Notes: generated by a model from the sequence alone, not told the origin. Counted from the stretch's first letter, positions 21,063 to 30,705 are shown. The stretch: 64,000 nucleotides of DNA from Caulobacter sp. BP25 (GCF_002737755.1 NZ_PEGH01000018.1:496001-560000); one strand, 5' to 3'. A program made the numbers and translations.

Positions 21063-22643
21063 ATGACCGCTCCCCGCGTCCTCATCGCCGACAAACTCAG
21101 CCCCGCCGCCGTCGACATCTTCAAGAACCGCGGCCTGGACTTCGACATCAAGGTCGGCCTGTCCAAGGACGAGCTGATCGCCGTGATCGGCGACTATGAC
21201 GGCATCGCCATCCGCTCGGGCGCCAAGCTCGACAAGGACGTGATCGCCGCCGCCCACAAGCTGCGCGTCATCGCCCGGGCCGGTATCGGCGTCGACAATG
21301 TCGACATCCCGGCCGCCACGGCCAAGGGCATCGTCGTGATGAATACGCCGTTCGGCAACTCGATCACCACGGCCGAGCACGCCATCGCCATGATGTTCGC
21401 CCTGGCCCGCCAGATCCCCGCCGCCGACGCCTCGACCCAGGCTGGCAAGTGGGAGAAGAACCGCTTCATGGGCGTGGAGCTGTACGCCAAGACCCTGGGT
21501 TTGATCGGCGCCGGCAACATCGGCGGCATCGTCGCCGACCGGGCTCTCGGCCTGAAGATGAAGGTCGTGGCCTACGACCCCTTCCTCTCGCCCGAGCGCG
21601 CCGTGGAAATGGGCGTCGAGAAGGTCGAGCTGGAAGACCTGCTGGCTCGCGCCGACGTCATCACCCTGCACACCCCGCTGACCGACAAGACCCGCAACAT
21701 CCTGTCGGCCGAGGCCCTGGCCAAGACCAAGAAGGGCGTGCTGATCGTCAACTGCGCCCGCGGCGGCCTGGTCGACGAGGCGGCTCTGCGCAAGCTGCTG
21801 GACGAGGGTCATATCGGCGGCGCAGGCTTTGACGTGTTCGTCACCGAGCCGGCCAAGGAAAACCCGCTATTCGGTTCGGACAAGGTCGTGGCCACGCCGC
21901 ACCTGGGCGCCTCCACCTCGGAAGCCCAGGAGAACGTGGCCCTGCAGGTCGCCGAGCAGGTCAGCGACTATCTGCTGACCGGCGCGGTCACCAATGCCCT
22001 CAACAGCCCCTCGATCACCGCCGAAGAAGCCCCCAAGCTGAAGCCGTTCGTGGCCCTGGCCGAAAAGATCGGCGCCTTCGCCGGCCAGATGGTCGACTTC
22101 GGCATCAAGGCCATCGACATCGCTTTCGAGGGCGAGGTGTCGAACCTCAACGTCAAGCCGATGACCTCGGCGGCGCTGGCCGGCGTGCTGAAGCCGATGC
22201 TGGCCGAGATCAACATGGTTTCGGCCCCGGCCGTGGCCAAGGAGCGCGGCATCACCGTCTCCGAGAGCCGCCAGGAAGTCAGCCCCACCTATGACAGCCT
22301 GATGCGCGTGACCATCACCACCGAGAAGGGCAAGCGCGCCTTCGCCGGCACGGTGATCGCCGGCGCGCCGCGCATCGTCGAGGTCAAGAGCATGGAGCTG
22401 GACGCGGCCTTCTCGCCGGCCATGCTGTACATCAACAACCTGGACAAGCCGGGCTTCATCGGCGCGCTGGGCGGTCTCCTGGGCGAGGCGGGCGTCAACA
22501 TCGCCACCTTCAACCTGGGCCGCATGGCCGCCGACGAGGACGCCATCGCGCTCGTGGGCGTCGATCAGGCCCCGGACGCGGCCCTGCTGGCCAAGATCCA
22601 GGCTCTGCCGCACGTCAAGGAAGCGCGCGCGCTGACGTTCTGA
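21063..22643 (+). CDS. serA: D-3-phosphoglycerate dehydrogenase
   Basis: SerA, 526 residues, oxidises 3-phosphoglycerate to 3-phosphohydroxypyruvate, the first step of serine synthesis. It is the long type with an extra intervening domain and a C-terminal ACT domain (YINNLDKPGFIGALGGLLGEAGVNIATFNLGR). The NAD site is LGLIGAGNIGGIVADRALG. The catalytic Arg, Glu and His lie in NCARGGLVDE, EPAKENPLF and TPHLGASTSEAQ. The ACT domain suggests serine feedback. It forms a likely operon with serC. Confidence 0.97.
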   Translation: MTAPRVLIADKLSPAAVDIFKNRGLDFDIKVGLSKDELIAVIGDYDGIAIRSGAKLDKDVIAAAHKLRVIARAGIGVDNVDIPAATAKGIVVMNTPFGNSITTAEHAIAMMFALARQIPAADASTQAGKWEKNRFMGVELYAKTLGLIGAGNIGGIVADRALGLKMKVVAYDPFLSPERAVEMGVEKVELEDLLARADVITLHTPLTDKTRNILSAEALAKTKKGVLIVNCARGGLVDEAALRKLLDEGHIGGAGFDVFVTEPAKENPLFGSDKVVATPHLGASTSEAQENVALQVAEQVSDYLLTGAVTNALNSPSITAEEAPKLKPFVALAEKIGAFAGQMVDFGIKAIDIAFEGEVSNLNVKPMTSAALAGVLKPMLAEINMVSAPAVAKERGITVSESRQEVSPTYDSLMRVTITTEKGKRAFAGTVIAGAPRIVEVKSMELDAAFSPAMLYINNLDKPGFIGALGGLLGEAGVNIATFNLGRMAADEDAIALVGVDQAPDAALLAKIQALPHVKEARALTF

Positions 22644-22652
22644 GACGAAGTT

Positions 22653-22768
22653 GCTCCCCCGCTCGCGGGGGAGCTGTCACGGAGTGACTGAGGGGGCTAA
22701 TGCTGACTGGGCCGAGTTGGCCCCCTCCGACCCTCCGGGCCACTTCCCCCGCATGGCGGGGGAGGAAC
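22653..22768 (-). repeat. 116-bp palindromic repeat, family copy 1 (reverse orientation)
   Basis: Lies between the convergent serA and OsmC genes. Its reverse complement closely matches the elements at 58552 and 63641: GTTCCTCCCCCGC at one end, then GTGGCCC and GGAGGGGGC, GCCCCCTCAGTC-CTCCG-GACAGCTCCCCC, and CGCGGGGGAGC-type hairpins at the other. Likely a bidirectional terminator or REP-like mobile repeat. Confidence 0.8.
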
Positions 22769-22774
22769 TGGTCC

Positions 22775-23200
22775 TCAGTTCCCCCCCACCGTCGTCACCA
22801 CCCGCGCGCCTTTCGTCAGCAGCTGGTGGATCGGGCATTTCTCGGCGATTTCGAACAGGCGCTCCAACTGCTCGTCGCTCAGGTCGCCCTCGATGGTGAT
22901 CACGCGCTCGAAGCGCTCGTGCGGGGTCTGGTCCTTGTCGAAGTGCGAGAAGACCTCGACGTGCATGTGGCTGATCGCCCAGCCCTTGCGGTTGGCGTAG
23001 AGGCGCAGGGTCATGGTGGTGCAGGCCGCCAGGCCCGCGGCGACCAGCTCGTGCGGATCAGGGCCCAGGTCCAAGCCGCCCGAGGCGACGGCGATGTCGG
23101 CGACGATGGTCGAGGGGCCGGCCGTGACGAAGGTCTGCAAGCCGCCATGGCCGCTGTCGGTGGCGGTGGCGAACGGACGGGTGCGCAGGTCTTCGGTCAT
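22775..23200 (-). CDS. OsmC/Ohr family peroxide-resistance protein
   Basis: A 141-residue OsmC-family protein; members reduce organic hydroperoxides with a two-cysteine active site. The cysteines are C60 (AAGLAACTTMTLRLYANRKGW) and C122 (IAEKCPIHQLL), both in their canonical settings. The N-terminal half carries the family's beta strands (TFVTAGPSTIVADI). It lies downstream of the P450 gene on the same strand and 49 bp from its stop, so the two may be co-transcribed. The sequence is closer to the OsmC/YhfA branch than to Ohr, by inspection only. Confidence 0.88.
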   Translation of the reverse strand: MTEDLRTRPFATATDSGHGGLQTFVTAGPSTIVADIAVASGGLDLGPDPHELVAAGLAACTTMTLRLYANRKGWAISHMHVEVFSHFDKDQTPHERFERVITIEGDLSDEQLERLFEIAEKCPIHQLLTKGARVVTTVGGN

Positions 23201-23249
23201 GGCTCTTCCTCGGAAAAGGGTCGCTAGCTGAGCCTTCCTACCATCCCGC

Positions 23250-24674
23250 TCAAGGCCGCGCTTGCACGATCGGGGTCAGCACGAAGTCCGGCTCGTGGTC
23301 GGGACCCAAGGTGATCGAGGCGACCGGGATCACCGGTCGATCGTCCGCGAGTCCGATCTCGACCCTTGCCAACACGGTCGCCAGGATGATCTGGGCCTCG
23401 GCCAGGGCGAAGCCCGCGCCGATGCAGACGCGGGGGCCGCCGCCGAACGGCAGAAAGGCCTCCATACCCCACGGATGCGGTTGGTCCAGAAACCGCTCGG
23501 GCCGGAAGGCGGTTGGTTCGTCCCACAGCTTGCGATGCCGGTGGATCAGCCAGGGGCTGATGGTGACCATGGCTCCGGCCGGGATCTGATGGCCCAGCAC
23601 CGTCTCGTCGGCCAGCGCCTGGCGGCCGAAGGTCGGGGCGGTGGGATAGAGGCGCAGGGTCTCGAACAGCACCGACCGCAGTAGCGGCCAGGCCTTGAGG
23701 TCGTCGAGACCGTTCACGCGCTCGACCGCGGAGGCCAGGACTTCGGTCCGCACACGGTCTTGGGTCGAGGGATCGCGGGCCAGCAGATAGGCCGCCCAGA
23801 ACAGCAGGCGCGAGGTCGTCTCGAAGCCCGCCGCCAGCATCGAGCTGCACTGGTCGCGGATTTCCTGGTCGGGCAGGGGGCGGCCGTCCTCGTCGCGCGC
23901 CGCCAGCAGGCGGTCCAGCAGGTCGCCCGGCCGATCGTCCGACTCCGGGCCGGCCTTGCGCTGGGCGATCAGGGCGTCGACCTCGGCCAGCCATCGCGAC
24001 CCCAGCCGGCGGCGTTCGCCGTCCACGAAGGTCAGGTCATCGAGCCCCCGGGCGGCGAAGTCGAGCAGGCTGAAGTGCGCGGGGCCCTCCACATAGCGCC
24101 GCGCGATCTCCGCGAGCACCGCGCCTTCCCGGTCGGCGCGGCGCGAGAAGAGCGCACGCAGCACCGCATCGAGCGTGGCGTGATGGAAGGCCTCGGACAG
24201 GTTGGCTCGGTCTTGGCCCGTCAGCCGGTCGGCCAGGCTGCCGCCCGCCGCGACGAAGTGGGGCAGCAGACCGCCGATCGCCGCCGGGGTGAAGACGGGC
24301 GCCAAGCTCTTGCGCTGGCGCTTCCAGGTTTCGCCCTCGGTCAGCAGCAGGCCCTCGCCGACCAGGGGCTTGAGCGGCCGGCCCAGCTTGATCGGCCGGC
24401 GGAAGTTCGGCGAGGCTAGCACCTGGCGCACGCCGGCCGGATCGCTGACCACCAGACCGGGCTGCCCCATGAAACGGAAGGGGATGATCAGGTTGTCGAA
24501 ATCGGCCTCGGCCCAGGCGCCGACCAGATTGCGGCTCATCTCCCAGGCAATGCGCAGGTCGCCGAAAGGTAGGGCCGCCAAGGGACGGGGGTGCACTTTA
24601 GGAGCGGGAGGGATCAGCGGCCCAGAACGCAGCAGAGCGTCGTGGGCCTTCGCGTCGCGGACTGAAACGTCCAT
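23250..24674 (-). CDS. Cytochrome P450
   Basis: A 474-residue haem-thiolate monooxygenase without a membrane anchor, as usual in bacteria. The start MDVSVRDAKAHD follows GGAAGG. It has the I-helix AAGFETTSRLLFWAAYLLA, the K-helix ETLRLYPT (ExxR), and the haem loop FLPFGGGPRVCIGAGFALAEAQ with C417 as the haem ligand. The form with GFETT and this loop resembles P450s linked to fatty-acid or terpene-type substrates. No ferredoxin gene is nearby; the substrate is not deducible. Confidence 0.94.
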   Translation of the reverse strand: MDVSVRDAKAHDALLRSGPLIPPAPKVHPRPLAALPFGDLRIAWEMSRNLVGAWAEADFDNLIIPFRFMGQPGLVVSDPAGVRQVLASPNFRRPIKLGRPLKPLVGEGLLLTEGETWKRQRKSLAPVFTPAAIGGLLPHFVAAGGSLADRLTGQDRANLSEAFHHATLDAVLRALFSRRADREGAVLAEIARRYVEGPAHFSLLDFAARGLDDLTFVDGERRRLGSRWLAEVDALIAQRKAGPESDDRPGDLLDRLLAARDEDGRPLPDQEIRDQCSSMLAAGFETTSRLLFWAAYLLARDPSTQDRVRTEVLASAVERVNGLDDLKAWPLLRSVLFETLRLYPTAPTFGRQALADETVLGHQIPAGAMVTISPWLIHRHRKLWDEPTAFRPERFLDQPHPWGMEAFLPFGGGPRVCIGAGFALAEAQIILATVLARVEIGLADDRPVIPVASITLGPDHEPDFVLTPIVQARP

Positions 24675-24773
24675 GGAGCGGCCTTCCGGAGAGCGGGGCG
24701 CTAAAGAGGCCCCATCCGGAAACACAGCCTAGCGCCGCTCACAACGCGACGCAATAATTCATCGGGCGCTGAA

Positions 24774-24971
24774 TTACGCCGCCGCTGCCTGGGCCGATAC
24801 GTCGAACGCGCGCTGGGAACCGCGCCACACTTCCACGAAGTCGCAGCGGCGGTGCATGTCCAGCAGCTCGAACGCCCGAGCGCGCGCGGCGCGGTCGTCC
24901 GCGCAGGGCGTGACGTCGAAGCGGGGGACCGAGCCGTCGGACTCGACACAGAAGAAGGTGAACACCTGCAT
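24774..24971 (-). CDS. Small conserved hypothetical protein
   Basis: A 65-residue cytoplasmic protein (MQVFTFFCVESDGSVPRFDV...) with a beta-strand start and a helical second half containing ARAFELLDMHRRCDFVEVWRG. The pattern of a strand, then Asp/Ala-rich loop, then a helix ending in a VEVW strand is that of a small alpha/beta protein. A longer overlapping ORF on the same strand in another frame looks like a shadow. Codon use fits the neighbours. No function is recognised. Confidence 0.6.
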   Translation of the reverse strand: MQVFTFFCVESDGSVPRFDVTPCADDRAARARAFELLDMHRRCDFVEVWRGSQRAFDVSAQAAAA

Positions 24972-25072
24972 GGGAACTGTGCGCTCTCATCAGGCGGGAC
25001 CGCGCATATTCGATGGCGGGAGCCGCAGTGGGCGCGGGTCGGCTTCCGCGCCCCGCTGCAAAATCAACATAG

Positions 25073-25252
25073 GACTCTATGTCGCGATTCACCAGACCAA
25101 GAGAGTCCTGAATCGAGACTCACCTGTTGATCAAGCCTGTGGATAAATCCCGGCGGATTCGGGGCCATTCCCTGACGGAATCTCGCCTCTTTCCCTCGGA
25201 GGATTCCGCCACTAGGTTCGCACCCTTTCATTCACGGCGACGTTTGAGAGTC
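25073..25252. promoter_or_regulatory. accA upstream region: nine GANTC sites and a perfect DnaA box
   Basis: GANTC, the CcrM adenine-methylation motif, occurs at 25073, 25086, 25103, 25110, 25117, 25156, 25178, 25202 and 25248, the last ending 1 bp before the accA start. TGTGGATAA at 25138-25146 is the reverse complement of the consensus DnaA box TTATCCACA. Chance would give fewer than one GANTC in this length. Cell-cycle control of accA through DnaA and DNA methylation is the natural inference. Confidence 0.7.
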
Positions 25253-25253
25253 C

Positions 25254-26216
25254 ATGGCCGCCCATTATCTCGATTTCGAACGTCCGATCGCTGACCTGGA
25301 AAGCAAGATCGAAGAGCTGTCCAAGCTCTCCGAGACGGCCGGTCCTGGCGCGTTCGACCTCGAAATCCAGGCCCTGCGTGACCGGGCCCAGGAGCTCCGC
25401 AAGGAGGCCTACGCCAACCTCGACGCCTGGCAAAAGACCATGGTCGCGCGGCATCCGCAGCGGCCGCACCTGCGCGATTATGTCGCGGGCCTGATCGACG
25501 AGTTCGTCGAGCTGCGCGGCGACCGCAAGTTCGCGGACGACCAGGCGATCGTCGGGGGCCTTGGTCGCTTCCGGGGGCAGCCGGTCGTGGTCATGGGCCA
25601 CGAGAAGGGCCACGACACCACCACCCGCCTGAAGCACAACTTCGGCATGGCCCGCCCTGAGGGCTACCGTAAGGCGGTCCGCCTGATGGACATGGCCGAG
25701 CGTTTCAACCTGCCGGTCATCACCTTCGTCGACACCGCCGGCGCCTATCCGGGCCTGGGCGCGGAAGAGCGCGGTCAGGCCGAGGCCATCGCCCGCTCGA
25801 CCGAGCGCTGCCTGACGCTCGGCACCCCGATGGTCGCCACGATCGTGGGCGAGGGCGGCAGCGGCGGGGCCATCGCCCTGGCTGGCGCCAACCGCGTGCT
25901 GATCCTGGAGCACTCGATCTATTCGGTGATCTCGCCGGAAGGCGCGGCCTCGATCCTGTGGCGCGACGGCGCCCGGGCCAAGGACGCGGCGACCCAGATG
26001 CGCATCACCGCCCAGGACCTGATCAAGCTGGGCATCGTCGATCGCATCGTCGACGAGCCAGCCGGCGGCGCCCACTCCAACTCGGAAGTGGCGATCCAGG
26101 CGGTCGGCGACGCGGTCGAGGAAGAGCTGAAGGCCATGGCGCACATGAGCGCCGAGCAGCTGCGCAAGCAGCGGTCGGACCGCTTCTACGCGATCGGCCG
26201 CGCGGGCCTGCAGTAG
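25254..26216 (+). CDS. accA: Acetyl-CoA carboxylase carboxyltransferase subunit alpha
   Basis: AccA, 320 residues, forms with AccD the carboxyltransferase that makes malonyl-CoA for fatty-acid synthesis. The start MAAHYLDFERPIADLESKIEEL is standard. The crotonase-like core has GHEKGHDTTTRLKHNFGMARPEGYRKAVRLM, FVDTAGAYPGLGAEERGQAEAIA, TIVGEGGSGGAIAL and YSVISPEGAASILWRD. Length and motifs are complete. The upstream region is unusual because it combines a DnaA box with a GANTC cluster. Confidence 0.97.
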   Translation: MAAHYLDFERPIADLESKIEELSKLSETAGPGAFDLEIQALRDRAQELRKEAYANLDAWQKTMVARHPQRPHLRDYVAGLIDEFVELRGDRKFADDQAIVGGLGRFRGQPVVVMGHEKGHDTTTRLKHNFGMARPEGYRKAVRLMDMAERFNLPVITFVDTAGAYPGLGAEERGQAEAIARSTERCLTLGTPMVATIVGEGGSGGAIALAGANRVLILEHSIYSVISPEGAASILWRDGARAKDAATQMRITAQDLIKLGIVDRIVDEPAGGAHSNSEVAIQAVGDAVEEELKAMAHMSAEQLRKQRSDRFYAIGRAGLQ

Positions 26217-26269
26217 GAGGCCAGATCCGCCCCGCGATGCGGGGGAGGATCAAGGCTTGCCTGACCTAA

Positions 26270-27295
<1,026 letters not shown>

Positions 27296-27347
27296 ACCGA
27301 CCAAATGACAGGCTGGGAGGCCGTTTCGCCGATGCCGCCTAGGGCTT

Positions 27348-27361
27348 CCTTCCTAGGAAGG
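27348..27361. promoter_or_regulatory. 14-bp perfect palindrome, possible operator
   Basis: CCTTCCTAGGAAGG lies in the 286-bp spacer between the nitronate monooxygenase and the RTX gene. It has no T-run, so it does not look like a terminator. Nothing else in this spacer is recognisable. Confidence 0.3.
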
Positions 27362-27581
27362 CCGGATCTGACGACGTCTCCGCTGGGCGCGTCGACTTGG
27401 CTTTGCGGGCGCCTGGTAAGTCTTGGATGACGTTCGCCGATCCCCAGATTGAGGAGGGACGGGGCGTCATTTTGTCGCAAATCCATCGTCAAGGCCAAAT
27501 GGCCCAGTTCAAGGGCTCGACGGCCGCGCTCGCAGGCTCTATCGACCCTCGAAAGCTAGATTTTCCGCGTTTCCTGGGGGC

Positions 27582-28691
27582 ATGACCATGGCGACCTACA
27601 CCTTCTCCAAGATCACGGCCGCCGAAGCGCAGCGCTTCAACATCCTCAGCTACGACACCCTGGTCTTCACGACGGGATCTGCGACGGACGTGACGATCGC
27701 GTTCAATCCGCAATCGAATGGCTATGGGACCTACACCCTGACCCTGGGCGCGCGTTCGGTCACCTTCCCGCAGGCGGGGGTCAATTTTGGCCTGCCGGCC
27801 GCCGCTTCGGCGGACCGCATCCAGTTCTCCGACGGCTCGCAACTGTTCATCGGCGGGGGCGACAGCGATTCCTACGAGCCCACGGCCGACGAGGCTTTGC
27901 GCGTCATCGCGGCGTTCGGCGGCGCGGGCGATGACGTACTGACCGGCGGCGACATGGGTGACCGCCTCGTCGGCGGCGCTGGCAGCGACGTGCTGGACGG
28001 CGCGGGCGGCAACGACAGTCTCGATGGCGGCGACAGCGGCGACACGCTGTTTGGCGGTGATGGCGACGACACGCTGGAGGGCGGCGTGGGCGGAGATGTG
28101 CTGGCGGGCGGCTCGGGCGCCGACAGCCTGAGCGGCGGCACGGGCAACGACGCGCTGGACGGCGGTTCCGGTAACGACACCCTGCGCGGCGGCTCGGGCG
28201 CCGACACCCTGACCGGCGGCCGCGGCGACGACACGCTGGACGCCGGCGTTGGCAATGACAGCCTCGTGGGCGGTGTCGGCAGGGACATCCTGCTGGGCGG
28301 CGCCGGCGATGACACCCTGACCGGCGGCGCGGGCGCCGACACCCTGACGGGCGGGGCGAGCGCGGATGTCTTCGTGTTTGGCGCGTCGGATTCGCTGACG
28401 TCCGCGGTGGATCGCATCACCGATTTCGACGGTGAGGATTCCATCGACTTCCAAGGTCTGGCGGCCGCCACGACCGCGACCTACCAGCTGCTGGCTGGCG
28501 CGACCTCGTTCGCGACCGCCCTGGCGGCGGCCAATGCGGCCTTCACCGCCACGGCGGCGCTGATCTATGTCGGCGTGCAGGTCGGCGATGACTTCTACAT
28601 CTTCGCCGATACTCTGGGCGAGAACGAGGTCGGCGCGGCGGTCGTGCTGGAGGGCGTTTCCGGCTTTGACGCACTGACGGGGATCATTTAG
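27582..28691 (+). CDS. RTX-type calcium-binding repeat protein
   Basis: A 369-residue protein with an N-terminal non-repeat domain (1-105, mixed beta, no classical signal peptide). It has about 15 nonapeptide RTX repeats between residues 108 and 262 (GGxGxDxLx pattern, for example GGAGDDVLTGG, GGDGDDTLEGG). The last repeat leads into ADVFVFGASDS and DRITDFDGEDSIDFQGL, typical of the C-terminal secretion region of type I exported proteins. Calcium-driven folding outside the cell is known for the family. No type I exporter genes are nearby. No enzyme domain is seen; an adhesin or surface-matrix role is possible. Confidence 0.85.
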   Translation: MTMATYTFSKITAAEAQRFNILSYDTLVFTTGSATDVTIAFNPQSNGYGTYTLTLGARSVTFPQAGVNFGLPAAASADRIQFSDGSQLFIGGGDSDSYEPTADEALRVIAAFGGAGDDVLTGGDMGDRLVGGAGSDVLDGAGGNDSLDGGDSGDTLFGGDGDDTLEGGVGGDVLAGGSGADSLSGGTGNDALDGGSGNDTLRGGSGADTLTGGRGDDTLDAGVGNDSLVGGVGRDILLGGAGDDTLTGGAGADTLTGGASADVFVFGASDSLTSAVDRITDFDGEDSIDFQGLAAATTATYQLLAGATSFATALAAANAAFTATAALIYVGVQVGDDFYIFADTLGENEVGAAVVLEGVSGFDALTGII

Positions 28692-29515
28692 GCCCCCGCC
28701 CCCGCCTGCTGCATCGTCTGGGGCTTAAAGCTCAGCGCCAGAGGTCGATCCCTTAAACTTGGGCCGAGAGGCTTCTAGGACGTGCGCAGGCCGCGCCGCC
28801 GAGATCTTTGACGCCGGGTCTGCATGGTAAATATGCTTTAAGTCAAAAATCCAGACCCGGGAGGCCCTGGCTAGCCGTCGGGACCTTGCCCAAGCGCCGG
28901 GCTCCATCTACGCGCAATCGCTTGCCTGTCTTGGGATCGCCCACCACGTTGCGCCTTCTGCGCGCGACAGGGATGCGACAATAGAACGCGTGGGTTCGGC
29001 CTGGGATGTTGCCGCGACTGCCCGTATACCGGGCCTTGTAGATAGTGCGGAGAATGTTCCAGTAATCTGAGCGACTATTTTGCAGTAGAGCTTGTTGGAT
29101 AACGTTATTCATTGAAATGAATTTCGCGTCCAGGTCGCATATTTCTTCTGGTTGTCTCTCAGGTTTACCCGAATTGGGTTGTATAAAGTTGGCTTTCAGT
29201 TCGAGGCTCTTGACCCAGGGTGCTTGCGATAGTGTACATGCGTTTACCTTGTTGTGTTGTGCTCAAAGGTTGTTTGGGCTGAGCTGAAGGGTGAACAAGC
29301 CGTTAATAAAAAGAAACTGTGGGTTGCAACTTTACTTTTTGGGGCGGGGGCTTGCATCGTCGAACTCTGTACAGTTTCAGCGCTCCATTGGGTCGGCGAC
29401 GCAGAAAGAAACAATTTCAAGCCTTGCGCTTTGAAGTTGTGGGCTTAGATCAAAAGTTTCTGACGCATCTCTAGTCTTGCAATCGCTGCACTGATTGGAA
29501 CGAAGGAATTGGCCG
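28692..29515. other. A+T-richer spacer before the cellulose operon, no convincing gene
   Basis: About 0.8 kb with no gene that I can support. It contains a CCGGGTCTG/CAGACCCGG inverted repeat (28814-28822 and 28852-28860). Two short ORFs occur, 28843-29112 on the minus strand (89 aa, Arg-rich, includes GDPKTGKRLRVDG) and 29254-29448 on the plus strand (64 aa with a hydrophobic stretch). Neither has a good ribosome site. From about 29100 to 29480 the DNA is visibly richer in A+T than its neighbours. The bcs promoter must lie at its right end. Confidence 0.5.
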
Positions 29516-29947
29516 GTGAGCGACGTTAGCGCGTTGATGGATAAGTTGAAGGCGACCGTCAGCTATAAGCAGTTCGACGCGCCGCCCGCTTCGGAGCAGG
29601 CTTGGCCTGTTCTTGAGAAGATGGCGCGGGCCAAGAGCGCGTTGTCCGAGCCTGTGTCTCAGGTCGCGGCGGCGAGCGCTGGCGATCAGATCGCCCCCGC
29701 CGCCCCTGTCGCGGCTCCCGTCGCCGCGCCAGCCAGTGCGCCCGCGCGCATGGCTGACGTTCTCGTTACCGAGGCTCCCGCAGAAGGGTCGCTGTTCGAG
29801 CGCCTGCAGGCCGACGCCGCGCCTGCCAAGAGCGCCGCTTTTGGCCGCTACGGCGCCGCCCAGACCGCCCGGGCCGCCAAGACCGCCGAGGCCGAACCGC
29901 AAGCCCTTTCGGAGATCTTTGAGCGGATCGGGCGGAAGGCGCTCTAG
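29516..29947 (+). CDS. BcsR/BcsP-like cellulose biosynthesis accessory protein
   Basis: A 143-residue protein at the head of the cellulose operon. The start GTG 29516 has GAAGGA 8 bp upstream; TTG 29495 is a poorer alternative. Residues 1-36 (DVSALMDKLKATVSYKQFD, then AWPVLEKMA) resemble the BcsR-type segment, in which a short helix, an aromatic-acidic turn and a WPxL helix recur. The middle is Ala/Pro-rich. Two related short motifs follow, SLFERLQAD and EIFERIGRKAL. Family BcsR/BcsP proteins assist BcsQ and synthase assembly. It is 0 bp from bcsQ. The family assignment is by position and weak motif. Confidence 0.6.
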   Translation: MSDVSALMDKLKATVSYKQFDAPPASEQAWPVLEKMARAKSALSEPVSQVAAASAGDQIAPAAPVAAPVAAPASAPARMADVLVTEAPAEGSLFERLQADAAPAKSAAFGRYGAAQTARAAKTAEAEPQALSEIFERIGRKAL

Positions 29948-30703
29948 ATGGTTCTTGTTGTCGTGTCGTCGCCCAAGGGGGGCGTGGGAAAGACGACGCT
30001 TGTCGCAAACCTGGCCGTGGCTCTGAGCCGCCGGGGGCGACGCGTCACCGCCGTCGATTTCGATTCCCAGAACGCGCTGCGCTTCCTGCTCGCGCCGCAT
30101 CATGAAGGCGATCTGGGCGTCGCGCGCTGCACCGCGCGCGGCCTGCCGTGGTCGGACGCCATCGTCAGCGGCGTCGAGGGCGTCCGCGTCGCGCCCTATG
30201 GCGAGGCGACGACGGCCGAGCGCCTGCTCATGAAAGACCTGTTGGTCCAGGAAACGCTGTCGGGCGCCTTGGCGGGTCTGGCCCGCGCGCCCGACGAAAT
30301 CGTGATCGCCGACACGACCCCGGGCGAAGGACGCATGCAGGAGCGTCTCGAAGCCCTGGCCGACGTCAAGCTGATCGTGCTGCTGGCCGACGCTGGCTCC
30401 ATGGCGCTGGTGCCGACCTATCGCGACGGCCTGATGCTGCGCCCGCTGTCGGAGCGACCCGACACCTTCGGCGTCCTCAACCAGGTAGATCCGCGCCGCC
30501 GGCTCAGCCGCGACATCGCCGACTTCATTTCCGTCCATGCGGCCGAGCGCTTCATCGGCGTCGTGCACTATGACGAAGCCTTGGCCGAGGCCGCCGCGCG
30601 CGGCGAGCCGGTGGTCGGGGCCGCGCCGGGCAGCGTGGCGGCGCTGGACATCGACACGATCGCGAGTCGTCTTGATCGCCTGACAGCGCCGGGATCCTAC
30701 TGA
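29948..30703 (+). CDS. bcsQ: Cellulose biosynthesis ParA-like ATPase BcsQ
   Basis: BcsQ, 251 residues, is a MinD/ParA-type ATPase needed for cellulose synthase assembly or polar localisation in enterobacteria. The deviant Walker A is SSPKGGVGKTTLVANLA near residues 7-23, followed by VDFDSQNALRFLL (switch-like) and IADTTPGEG (Walker B region). The start follows directly on the previous stop, and bcsAB begins 2 bp after it, so translation is tightly coupled. Length is normal. Confidence 0.92.
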   Translation: MVLVVVSSPKGGVGKTTLVANLAVALSRRGRRVTAVDFDSQNALRFLLAPHHEGDLGVARCTARGLPWSDAIVSGVEGVRVAPYGEATTAERLLMKDLLVQETLSGALAGLARAPDEIVIADTTPGEGRMQERLEALADVKLIVLLADAGSMALVPTYRDGLMLRPLSERPDTFGVLNQVDPRRRLSRDIADFISVHAAERFIGVVHYDEALAEAAARGEPVVGAAPGSVAALDIDTIASRLDRLTAPGSY

Positions 30704-30705
30704 CC

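Noticed and set aside
27900..28360. DNA repeats that could look like a CRISPR array
   Set aside because: They are codons of RTX nonapeptide repeats, in frame and without spacers.
28843..29112. 89-residue minus-strand ORF
   Set aside because: No ribosome site, Arg-rich and without a recognisable domain; kept only as part of the spacer description.
29254..29448. 64-residue plus-strand ORF with a hydrophobic stretch
   Set aside because: No ribosome site near the start and unusual composition; possibly a relic, not supportable as a gene.
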